Shown: positions 1 to 27,506 of the stretch, piece after piece
How the letters are laid out: each line of letters begins with the position of its first letter
How positions within the stretch are numbered: the stretch's first letter is position 1
NCBI GenBank assembly: GCA_033675265.1
Contig: JAUJYZ010001543.1
Coordinates: forward strand, 166,501 to 230,500
Origin: Actinostola sp. cb2023
Lineage: Eukaryota > Cnidaria > Anthozoa > Actiniaria > Actinostolidae
Length of the DNA: 64,000 bases
Reading direction: 5' to 3'
Program-made: the position numbers and the translations under genes
The notes under the pieces: generated by a model
What the model was told of the DNA's origin: nothing
Seen by the model: the letters and a program-made list of their open reading frames with translations, nothing else
Database searches by the model: none

Positions 1-344
1 TAATAATTAGTGTCAGGATGTTTAACGATATTGACAATGAAAAATAACACATATAATAATTAGTGTCAGGATGTTTAACGATATTGACAATGAAAAACAA
101 CATATAATAATTAGTGTCAGGATGTTTAACGATATTGACAATGAAAAACAACATATAATAATTAGTGTCAGGATGTTTAACAATATTGACAATGAAAAAC
201 AACATATAATAATTAGTGTCAGGATGTTTAACGATATTGACAATGAAAAATAACATATAATAATTAGTGTCAGGATGTTTAACGATATTGACAATGAAAA
301 ATAACATATAATAATTAGTGTCAGGATGTTTAACAATATTGACA
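1..344. repeat. 51-bp tandem repeat array
   Basis: About 6.7 copies of a 51-bp unit containing TTAGTGTCAGGATGTTTAAC, differing by a few substitutions and cut by the window start. It lies downstream of the last visible RPN2 exon, so it is probably in an RPN2 intron. The short open frames across it arise only because 51 is a multiple of 3. Confidence 0.9.
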
Positions 345-674
345 TCAGCAATAATGAGATTGAATTTAGCTCAAGGCATTGCTTTCCTTATTGAAACCCT
401 GCACAGTCCTGTTCGCCATTATGTTTGCTTCCATAAGAGCGGTCGGAGCAAGGACAATGTAAGTGATCTCTGATTGTATTGTATTGATAAAAATCTAAAT
501 TCTCCTCGAAGCTCTATTTTTATTTATTTATTATTTTTATTTTACAAAATTTGCCAAGACATAACATCGATAAGAATAATAATGAAATATAAATGAAAAG
601 AAAATTCAGGCTCACAGAGCTAGGCTCCAATGACGGGGCCCCAACATTTAACAATTTACAAAACAATTTCAATT

Positions 675-816
675 TAATTGAAGGGTCCATGCAAGAACGG
701 AGTAAGCGACTTGTGATCAAAACCCAAAATCTCCTTTGAAATTCAAAGAATCTTGAGGAGAATTTAGATTTTGATCAGAGATCACTTACGTTGTTCTTGC
801 AGGAAGCCCTTCAATT
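675..816. mobile_element. Hairpin MITE, AATTGAAGGG family
   Basis: Imperfect palindrome. The left arm begins AATTGAAGGGTCCATGCAAG and the right arm is its near reverse complement, ending AGCCCTTCAATT. Related copies lie at about 424-515 (partial), 4836-5136 and 60552-60690, so this is a dispersed family. It is in an RPN2 intron. Confidence 0.65.
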
Positions 817-930
817 TCTCTGAAATTAGGAGAATTTAGAATTTGATCACAGGACACTTGACTTGCACTATTCTTACACGAACCCCTTATCTGTCTTGGA
901 TTCATTGGAGTACTTGAAACACTTACTTAC

Positions 931-18094
<17,164 letters not shown>

Positions 18095-18137
18095 GTTGAA
18101 GGGGAGACGTGTCGGGGAGAGGAAGCACAAAGAACTT

Positions 18138-18147
18138 GTCACGTGAT
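18138..18147. promoter_or_regulatory. E-box (GTCACGTGAT) upstream of RPN2
   Basis: A CACGTG core lies 44 bp 5' of the RPN2 ATG on the minus strand, a plausible site for bHLH-type factors. This is a motif match only, with no evidence of use. Confidence 0.3.
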
Positions 18148-18451
18148 ATCACTGACCTATGAAACCTCGCCAGGTACGTCTGCTTGCGACACAGGAAGAC
18201 CGCATTAACACAGGGAACCCGCAAATAGACATCATATGGTGGCTCATCGGCTCATCGAGAATATTTATAGTAATAGAACCTTTGAATTTCGCTTTGTTCC
18301 ACAGAGTGTCATAGTAAGGCTTGATATAGTGACTGGGTATTCCGTAATAGAATGTCTTGACAATGGAATGTTGACATAGAAAATGCAAAAAGCTTAATAT
18401 TGGCTAGAAATGGAAGTATGGCAAAAATTGGGTTTTACCTTGGTGTAAAAA

Positions 18452-18732
18452 CCACAGACAAACCACAGTGATAAAGTGACATTTTCTCTAAAAAAATACC
18501 GAATGAAACGTGTTTTAATACATTTTAGCTCGAGTAAATGCACCATTGTTCCCCACCCTCCCCCACATGGTCAGAATCAGTCAACCGGAGGTCTAATTAT
18601 TAGACTGATTCCGACTCAGTGGGGGAGGGTGGGGAACAATGGTGCATTTACTCGGGCTAAAATGTATTAAAACACGTTTCATTCAGTATTTTTTAGAGAA
18701 AACATCACTTTATCACTGTGGTTTGCCTGTGG
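18452..18732. repeat. Long near-perfect palindrome, ~115-bp arms
   Basis: Left arm 18452-18566 and right arm about 18620-18732 are inverted copies at roughly 95% identity, for example GAATGAAACGTGTTTTAATA and GTAAATGCACCATTGTTCCC. They enclose a loop of about 50 bp that is itself partly palindromic. It lies between RPN2 and PDCL3 and is probably a foldback/MITE element. Confidence 0.85.
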
Positions 18733-18953
18733 TACTAGTACTGCATTGATAAATCCATATCTCTATGAATTATTGTGATTATTTTGAAAATTAGCGATTC
18801 ACTAGTCTTTAATATAGTGTTTGTATGTAAGGTTCTTACACAGGTCATGCCAAAAATTGTTTACAACCTCAGAAACCCAGGGACCATGAAGTGGGACCTC
18901 TTCCTCTCCCCGGTCCCCCTCTGGCCTACTGAGTAGCAACCTTGGGTTCCAAC

Positions 18954-20040
18954 CAGAGGAGGTCTGAATAGTATCCCAGAATGCATTACGGGAGAAATGT
19001 TGTGAAGTTCACGCTTCCAGTCTTCAAGAATGTGATTTGTTAGTGTTTTACAAGCAAGATTTTTTAGCAATATCGCCAGCAATGAAGGTAAGATTTGTAT
19101 TACATGTTTGCAGTGCATTAATACTACTTCCCTGAAGACTTTATCTCATGATTTTCTCGCTGTCTTTTGAAAAAATCAGTAGCTTACGAAGGGTATTCAC
19201 TACGCTTTGAAAATTTGAGTGATAGGCGCTCACCAAAAACCGCTTTATTCTTATTACTGACTTGAGTATTTTATATTTTAATAACACGTTATCGTACTGT
19301 AAGGCTTGGAGAACGTCTGTATATAAAATTACTCAAAGTTACTCCACGTTTTAGATAATTTTACTGGCTCCGAAGTTAGACATGTTTTGACACTTGTGGT
19401 CGTATTTCATTGCTCTGAAGCATTCGTGACAACGCGTCACGGCATGTGACAAAACAACTCTTTCGTTGCTGAAATCAATAACTTGTGTTCTAATAGATAC
19501 GCTAAAAGGCAGTAACTAATATAAACTTTTACTTTTTCAGAATTATGGATGAAAGCTCAAAGCGAACGTATGTTAGTACGGGCAATACGCCACATAAACC
19601 CAAAGAGAAACGCGCGAAGAGGATAAGCACTGGTGCATCTCGACGTAAACTGTTACGATGTTGTTAGGCGAACAAGCGCTGGGCTGCGAACACCTTTGAA
19701 GAGAGAGTCCATCGAATAGTTGTGGTCTATTGTCGAGCAAGGGACCAACGCAACACGTTTCTCGCTGAATTTGTCGATAAAACTGATGTGAACCATCCTA
19801 AAAACAGCTTCAAGCCCTTCCAGGCCGGTTACGGAAACCGAGTACTCTTCTTTTGATACGCAGTGAACGTATAATAACCGAATATCATCGAAGACAGTCG
19901 CTGAGTATCCAGCAATAGGCCTAAACGCCGCCATTACTTCTTGTCGTCTTGCCGGTTGTGAGAAAGTGATGACGTCACGAAAAAACGATAATATAATACG
20001 AAACGCAATGCATTCTGGGATACTATTCAGACCTCCTCTG
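18954..20040. mobile_element. 1.09-kb TIR element with 9-bp target duplication, carrying gene-like pieces
   Basis: Perfect 34-bp inverted ends starting CAGAGGAGGTCTGAATAGTA are flanked by the exact 9-bp direct repeat GGTTCCAAC (18945-18953 and 20041-20049). Long duplications of this size occur in MULE and Merlin elements; hAT (8 bp) is also possible. The interior looks gene-derived. An ATGAAG|GTAAGA donor at 19088/19089 and a TTTTTCAG acceptor before 19541 precede a 40-codon basic frame (19545-19667, plus). A 93-codon frame with a good start context (19653-19934, minus) overlaps its end. Neither product is recognised. Confidence 0.8.
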
Positions 20041-20101
20041 GGTTCCAACGATGCTTTAATACAAAAACATACACTGACATATAAAATTCAAAATCTCATG
20101 T

Positions 20102-20107
20102 TTTATT
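20102..20107 (-). terminator. Polyadenylation signal AATAAA for PDCL3
   Basis: TTTATT on the plus strand reads AATAAA on the minus strand, 46 bp beyond the PDCL3 stop codon. Confidence 0.6.
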
Positions 20108-20152
20108 TCCATTATTGTTTAATTTGTAGCTAGACTGTATATATGATTTCTT

Positions 20153-20579
20153 CTAATCATCATCATCATCATCTGAATCTGAATCTCGAGGTTTTTGTCT
20201 TATTGATGATTCCATGACATCATGAATTTTATGCTTCTTTCGTGGATCTTCTTCCAAATCTGTTACCACGGCACCAGTCTCTGATAACATCCATTCAAGC
20301 ACTGAAAATTATTGAAAAATTATTATAAAAATAATTTATTATAAGAAAGTGGTGTGACAACAGAAGGCTTCACTACATTAGATTTTTCTTGGATGTTTGA
20401 CTACCAGCTGCCCATGATTGGTACTCTTGCTTAATAGGCCAACACTAGAACTCCCTAAAAATGTATCTACAATAATACCTAAAAATATATCTACAATAAT
20501 ACTCACCGGCCCAAATAAGTGAAAAAATAAAATGTAAAATTAAAAAATTGATAACAAAAAAATCAGTCCAAAACTAAGC

Positions 20580-20610
<31 letters not shown>

Positions 20611-22585
20611 ACTACACCCTCCCCCCATGGGTCAAAACTAGGATCCACAAATATATCTGAATGTCAATATCCAGAACAATCAACCCTCAACTTATGCCAC
20701 CTCTGTAAATGCCAAGGTTTTTTGTCCTGACCTACTAGCCAGCGCAAGTCGCAAGTCCATACAATTACTCAACCAACACTGAGCCATTGTGGAGAGGTCA
20801 ATATCTATACCTACCATCAATTTTAAGATTCATGCCGCCAAATGCAAAAGGTCCTATCCATTGTTTCTTTAAATCACCATTATGATATATAAATATCGTG
20901 GGCAGGTTTTTGTCTGGGTAATTCTCTATACACTGAGTTGATATACTTTTTAAAAATTTGGTTGTTGGAAACTTGTGCGCCAACTGAACTAGAAACTGAT
21001 TGATGAGTGAACAGAGTGGAACACTGAGAAACACAAGGTCAAGGAGTTGTAACAAACTTCTAAAAGGTGCATGGTATAATAATTAACTTTATCAAGAATA
21101 CCTTGGAGACATAAATAGGGTGATAAATGAGTAATCTTTTACAGTCAGTAGGACATATAGTACTTATAAATCGGGTACCCTAGTGAAGACACCCTGTATT
21201 ATTGCCAGGAGCTAGATCCTAAAGTTACAGGCGGACTCTCATTATTATGAATATGAACATCAAAGACAAACATGCACAAGGCAAGAGTTGATTATACAGT
21301 CAAACCTCTATAAGTGGCCACCTATTTAAGCAGCCAACCTCTATTTAGCGGCCACTTGCCAATTCTCTGAGGGTGGCTGCTTTATAGAGGTTCGACTGTA
21401 CATGTGTAGTAACAATCATGACTATTAATAATAATAATAACTTTATTTATATAGCACTTTTACATGGACAACTTACAAAGCACTTTACAACTGATATTAG
21501 TCAAGACCCCCATGCTAATATATCAAAGGATACCCTGTTTTGTACAGGTGTAGTATGACCCATACACCTTCACCAGCCTTGTTGACCTCATTCACATAGT
21601 CCTGAGCGGTGATTTCTCTGACATCACCATAATTGGATGCCTTGATATGTGCATTGAACTCAGCAAGTCTTTTCTGTCTAAATAAATATATGAATATATG
21701 AACAAATGAACAAATAAATAAATGAATGAATGAACAAATGAACAAATGAATAAATGAATGAATGAACAAATGAACAAATAAATAAATGAATGAATAAATT
21801 ATTATGAAATGAATGAACAAATAAATAAATGAATGAATAAATGAATGAAGTATGAATGAACAAATAAATAAATGAATATATGAATGAAATGAATGAATGA
21901 ATGAATGAATGAAAGAATGGATGGATAGATGAATGAATGAATGGATGAATAAATAAATGATGAATAAATGAATAAATAAATGAAGAATGAATGAATGAAT
22001 GAATGAATGAATAAATAAATAAGTGGATGGATGGTTTAATGGATAAGCGAATGGATGGATGAATATAAAATGATAAATAAAAATTATAATTAAATATTTA
22101 CATAACGGATGATTCACCAATGTTTTGTGATATTGTGACCTTATTTGGTATTACGTTTGCCTTTGGAAGGGGGCGGAGAGTACGTTTCATCAATGAACGA
22201 TTCAAGTGGAACAAATTAAATGGAAAGGGGTTCTTTATTTCTCTAGAAATCATATTGTTAGACAGTAAACTTCCAAAATGTGAAAAAATGTGACAATCGG
22301 AGACAAATTCCTTCACTTTTACAAATCAAAACAATGATGAGTACGTGAATGTACTAACCTGTACTGTTGCATGACACGTTCATCCTCTTCATCTTCCATC
22401 TCTTCTAGCTCCTCTAAACTCATGTCTTCAATGGCTTTTGTCTCTTTAAACCGATCGCTGATCGTCTTTTCTACCATGTTGACAATGTCGTCTTCTGTGA
22501 CTTCGGCTTCTTTCGGCTTCTCTGGTAAAATTCCATGCCGTCTGAGAGCGTCGTTCCATTCTGTGTCCTCATTGGGATTCTGCAT
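20153..22585 (-). CDS. PDCL3: Phosducin-like protein 3, complete
   Basis: Cytosolic co-chaperone of the phosducin family that works with the CCT chaperonin in folding actin and tubulin; in vertebrates also called viral IAP-associated factor. Four exons with consistent phases: 22359-22585, 21534-21677, 20815-21023 and 20153-20301, giving 242 codons plus stop (human 239). The N-terminus has the family opening [20 protein letters not shown], followed by an acidic helix ([13 protein letters not shown]). Exons 2-3 encode the thioredoxin-like fold, with [27 protein letters not shown] and [11 protein letters not shown]. It has no CxxC active site, as expected for phosducins. The last exon has [19 protein letters not shown] and an acidic [10 protein letters not shown] end. 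Splice sites are canonical GT/AG. The ATG is the family start. The first intron contains a tandem repeat, the third a poly-C tract. Confidence 0.96.
20579..20608. repeat. Poly-C tract, 30 bp
   Basis: Thirty consecutive C (G on the transcribed strand) inside the last PDCL3 intron. Length in an assembly may be unreliable. Confidence 0.9.
21297..21398. mobile_element. TA-flanked MITE, CAGTCAAACCTCTATAA ends
   Basis: 102-bp palindrome whose ends CAGTCAAACCTCTATAAG and CTTTATAGAGGTTCGACTG are flanked by TA, as for Tc1/mariner-derived MITEs. It lies in a PDCL3 intron, and an ATAATAATAACTTTATTTAT SINE-like end follows at about 21427. Confidence 0.8.
21685..22050. repeat. (AATG/AATA)-type tandem repeat in PDCL3 intron 1
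   Basis: Degenerate array of AATGAATG, AACAAATG and AATAAATA units starting just 8 bp upstream of exon 2 (21677). It occupies the place of a normal polypyrimidine tract (T-rich on the sense strand). Confidence 0.9.
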
Positions 22586-23118
22586 GTTGAAACTGAAATA
22601 TTATCCTTGTTTCTTGAAGGATTTTGATCTAAAATTGGGTTTGTTTCTTGTACAGCTTTTCACGTACACTTCACTTCGGCTTCCTACTCGTACCAGTCCT
22701 GTGCGAGTACCACAGGAAGCCCAAAAGAAAGGAAACTTGCATTCATATAGCATGAAATCCTCCAAATCTGGGAACCTTTAGGAGCAAACTAATACTGACA
22801 CATTAGTCTATGAGGCCAGTCCAAGGGAATTGAGAGAAGGGAAGAGGGGAGTGAGAGGAAGCAGGTGAGAGCGTTGCGTGACGGAACTAAAAATGGGTGC
22901 ATTGGAGACTAGGAATACAGAAAAACTTTAGGATTTTGTATTTTATTATTGATGTCCACGTAACCAATGACTCAATCCAAACAATATCTCTGTGAAACAG
23001 TACTATTTTTATATATGCTAAACAGTACTGAGTAGTGCTATGTCTATTGTTTCATTGAGGTATTTTCGGCCTACTTAAAAAATTTAATTAAACAGAGATC
23101 ACTAGTACTTTAAGTGAT

Positions 23119-23262
23119 ATTTATAAAACGAGAGGCCATGTTGTATCAGTGGATATAGATACGAATATTTAATATTTAATTATATTTAATTAAATATTTA
23201 ATTAAACAGCTGTATCTATATACCCGATACTACACGGCATCGAGTTTTATAAATGACTTCTA
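23119..23262. mobile_element. Hairpin element with AT-rich centre
   Basis: Arms share ATTTATAAAAC, GTATC and GATATAGATAC in inverted order around an AT-palindromic core (ATTTAATTAAATATTTAATT). The PDCL3 upstream sequence 22586-23118 holds only a GGCTTCCT...AGGAAGCC palindrome at 22678-22721. Confidence 0.65.
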
Positions 23263-23354
23263 AAACCCAACATTCAATTATATTAAGCTGATATTTAATA
23301 ATTTCCGATGGAAAAAGTTAAAGAAAATCACAAATTTGTAAGTAAGAGATGACT

Positions 23355-23932
23355 CACGGTGGGCACATAAGAGCCCAAAAAGACAGGGGTTTGCACAACT
23401 TCTATAGTTTTAATCCAATCAATATGAAACTTGGCAAGATAACAATACATGTCAAGGCAACAAATATGTTCTTTTTTGTTTTTTTGTTCTATTTGGCGGG
23501 AAAATGACGTGACGAACATGCCAACAAATTTAGATATCATTATTCAACCCAAAGATATGAATTTTTGAAATTTAAAAATCCGCAATTTTGTTACTAAAAT
23601 TAGCACAAAATGGCGGAATTTTCAAATTTCAAAAATTCATATCTTTGGGTTGGATAATGATATCCGAGATATTATTTCAGCTATATCTCTCTCTAATTTT
23701 TAGTTTTCTTTCGATTGGAATAATCAAATTAGTGTATTTGAGAATTTCAAAATTTGTTGGCATGTTCGTGACGTCATTTTCCCGCCAAATAGCAAAAAAA
23801 TCAAAAAACAAACAAGGCCATATTTGTTGCCTTGACATGTACTGTCATGTTGCCAAGTTTTATATTGATTGGATTAAAACTGTCGAAGTTGTACAAACCC
23901 CAGTCTTTTTGGGCTCTTATGTGCCCACCGTG
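23355..23932. mobile_element. Large foldback element, ~578 bp
   Basis: Inverted arms of about 250 bp start CACGGTGGGCACATAAGAGC and extend through GACGTCATTTTCCCGCCAAA-type sequence to a short centre. ACT flanks both ends (23352-23354 and 23933-23935), a possible 3-bp duplication. The family is uncertain; no transposase. Confidence 0.8.
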
Positions 23933-24145
23933 ACTGTTACACTAACAACCCTGCATTTAAATTTGCATTTTGCTGAAATTATTTCCATATTGTACATGTT
24001 TTTAGAATTTAACAGGTCTGCTCATTCAAAAAGGACAATTTCATTATTTGGAGTTCAATTTCCATCATGTACAATTGTTCAAAATTACTGTTTAGTAGTT
24101 TTTCATTTATTCAATCTTGCAAACAAATAGCACAATTTTTGATAT

Positions 24146-24312
24146 ATATCTCAGGGCACATAAATTTATGTGTTAGCCTACACATATAGTACATTTATAT
24201 CTCAGGGCACATAAACTTATGTGTTTTAGCCTACACATATAGTACATTTATATCTCAGGACACATAAATTTATGTGTTTTAGCCTATAAATGTATGTGTT
24301 TTATCCTATAAA
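24146..24312. repeat. ~54-bp tandem repeat, 2.7 copies
   Basis: Unit contains TATATCTCAGGGCACATAAA then TTATGTGTTTTAGCCTACAC. The last copy is diverged. Confidence 0.85.
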
Positions 24313-24592
24313 CAACAACTTGAATGGTCCTTTTCAGTAGAAAGGTGTGCATAAATTCTTACTTATGAACAGATTTTGCAAAAAAATTATAATATGCAAA
24401 AATGCAAATTTAAATGCAGGGTTGTTACTGCGATCATGCGCATTGAACACCACAACTCGTCCCACATTTGAAAGAGATATTGTAGGTGTCAGAAGGAACC
24501 GAGTAATATTATTCCAAAAATGCCTATGTGAAGGTCAGTGATGCGATACTAAAACTGAGACCTTTGCATACAGGCCTGTGTTTCGGGTAGTC

Positions 24593-24676
24593 AGTTCTAG
24601 AACTGATTAACGAAACACGAGTGTTCTATCACTTTTAGTTATAACACTCATGTTTTATTAATCAGTTCTATAACTA
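24593..24676. repeat. Short hairpin, AGAACTGATTAA arms
   Basis: AGAACTGATTAACGAAACAC and its inverted, slightly changed copy surround a short loop. It is probably a MITE remnant. Confidence 0.55.
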
Positions 24677-24833
24677 AAACCTGGCAGGTCTGTACGGGGG
24701 TATAAAGGTCCATGCACCTGACCAAATGGACAGCTCCCATTGGCCTAATAGCTCATGAATTATTAATGAGCTTTAGAATACGAAATATCTAACTACGTTA
24801 GACCGTGCATCACATTTGTCTCTAATCTCACCC

Positions 24834-27490
24834 AGGCACATGCACCCAGGTACATGTACAGGCACCCAGGTACATACACAGGCACCCAGGTACATGCACA
24901 GGCACCCAGGTACATACACAGGCACCCAGGTACATGCACCCAGGTACATGCACAGGCATCCAGGTACATGCACCCAGGTACATGCACCCAGGTACATGCA
25001 CAGGCACCCAGGTACATGCACCCAGGTATATACACAGGCACCCAGGTACATGCACCCAGGTATATGCACAGGCACCCAGGTGCATGCACAGGCACATGCA
25101 CCCAGGTACATGCACAGGCACCCAGGTACATGCACCCAGGTATATACACAGGCACCCAGGTACATGCACCCAGGTATATGCACAGGCACCCAGGTGCATG
25201 CACAGGTACACAGGTACATGCACAGGCACCCAGGTGCATGAACATGCATCCAGGTACATGCACAGGCACCCAGGTACATGCACAGGCATCCAGGTACATG
25301 CACAGGCATCCAGGTACACAACATACATCCAGGTACACAACATGCATCCAGGTACACAACATGCATCCAGGTACACAACATGCATCCAGGTACACAACAT
25401 GCATCCAGGTACATGCACAGGCACCCAGGTAGGCCACCCAGGTACATGCACAGGCATCCAGGTACATGCACAGGCACCCAGATACATGCACAGGCACCCA
25501 GGTACATGCACCCAGGTACATACACAGGCACCCAGGTACATGCACCCAGGTACATGCACAGGCACCCAGGTACATGCACAGGCACCCAGGGCATACAGGC
25601 ACCCAGGTGCATGCACATGCACCCAGGTACATGCACCCAGGTACATGCACCCAGGTACATACACAGGCACCCAGGTACATGCACCCAGGTACATGCACCC
25701 AGGTACATGCACAGGCACCCAGGTACATGCATCCAGGTACATGCACAGGCACCCAGGGTATGCACAGGCACCCAGGTACATGCACAGGCACCCAGGTACA
25801 TGCACAGGCACCCAGGTACATGCACCCAGGTACATGCACAGGCACCCAGGTACATGCACCCAGGTACATGCACAGGCACCCAGGTACATGCACCCAGGTA
25901 CATGCACAGGCACCCAGGTACATGCACAGGCATCCAGGTACATGCACAGGCACCCAGGTACATGCACAGGCACCCAGGTACATGCACAGGCACCCAGGTA
26001 CACAACATGCATCCAGGTACACAACATGCATCCAGGTACACAACATACATCCAGGTACACAACATGCATCCAGGTACACAACATGCACAGGTACACAACA
26101 TACATCCAGGTACACAACATGCATCCAGGTACACAACATGCATCCAGGTACATGCACAGGCACCCAGGTACACAACATGCATCCAGGTACACAACATGCA
26201 TCCAGGCACATACCAGGTACACAACATACATCCAGGTACACAACATGCATCCAGGTACACAACATGCATCCAGGTACACAACATACATCCAGGTACACAA
26301 CATGCATCCAGGTACACAACATGCATCCAGGTACATGCACAGGCACCCAGGTACACAACATGCATCCAGGTACACAACATGCATCCAGGTACACAACATG
26401 CATCCAGGTACACAACATACATCCAGGTACACAACATGCATCCAGGTACACAACATGCATCCAGGTACATGCACATGCACCCAGGTACATGCACAAGCAC
26501 CCAAGTACACAACAGGCATCCAGGTACACAACATACATCCAGGTACACAATATGCATCCAGGTACACAACATGCATCCAGGTACATGCACATGCACCCAG
26601 GTACATGCACAAGCACCCAAGTACACAACAGGCACCCAGGTACATGCACAGGCACCCAGGTACATGCACAGGCACCCAGGTACATGCACAGGCACCCAGG
26701 TACATGCACAGGCACCCAGGTACATGCATCCAGGTACATGCACAGGCACCCAGGTACATGCACAGGCACCCAGGTACATGCACAGGCACCCAGGTACACA
26801 ACATGCATCCAGGTACACAACATGCATCCAGGTACACAACATACATCCAGGTACACAACATGCATCCAGGTACACAACATGCATCCAGGTACACAACATA
26901 CATCCAGGTACACAACATGCATCCAGGTACACAACATGCATCCAGGTACATGCACAGGCACCCAGGTACACAACATGCATCCAGGTACACAACATGCATC
27001 CAGGTACACAACATACATCCAAGGTACACACATACATCCAGGTACACAACATGCATCCAGGTACACAACATGCATCCAGGTACACAACATACATCCAGGT
27101 ACACAACATGCATCCAGGTACACAACATGCATCCAGGTACATGCACAGGCACCCAGGTACACAACATGCATCCAACACAACATGCATCCAGGTACACAAC
27201 ATGCATCCAGGTACACAACATACATCCAGGTACACAACATGCATCCAGGTACACAACATGCATCCAGGTACATGCACATGCACCCAGGTACATGCACAAG
27301 CACCCAAGTACACAACAGGCATCCAGGTACACAACATACATCCAGGTACACAATATGCATCCAGGTACACAACATGCATCCAGGTACATGCACATGCACC
27401 CAGGTACATGCACAAGCACCCAAGTACACAACAGGCACCCAGGTACATGCACAGGCACCCAGGTACATGCACAGGCACCCAGGTACATGC
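24834..27490. repeat. 2.66-kb composite minisatellite (14-, 19- and 20-bp units)
   Basis: All units share CCAGGTACA. Three variants alternate in blocks: a 20-bp unit with ATGCACAGGCAC, a 19-bp unit with CACAACATGCAT, and a 14-bp unit with only ATGCAC. The array has almost no stop codons in any of six frames, giving apparent proteins of up to 901 residues (cysteine-rich on one strand, His/Thr-rich on the other). They repeat with the same 19/20-residue periods as the DNA, which is the signature of repeat translation. The array ends 16 bp before the ZWILCH stop codon. Confidence 0.97.
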
Positions 27491-27506
27491 AAACTAACAT
27501 CTTTAA

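Noticed and set aside
350..930. Possible next RPN2 exon near 360-470
   Set aside because: Translation of the minus strand shows no similarity to the expected C-terminal part and no suitable splice pair; the stretch contains MITE pieces.
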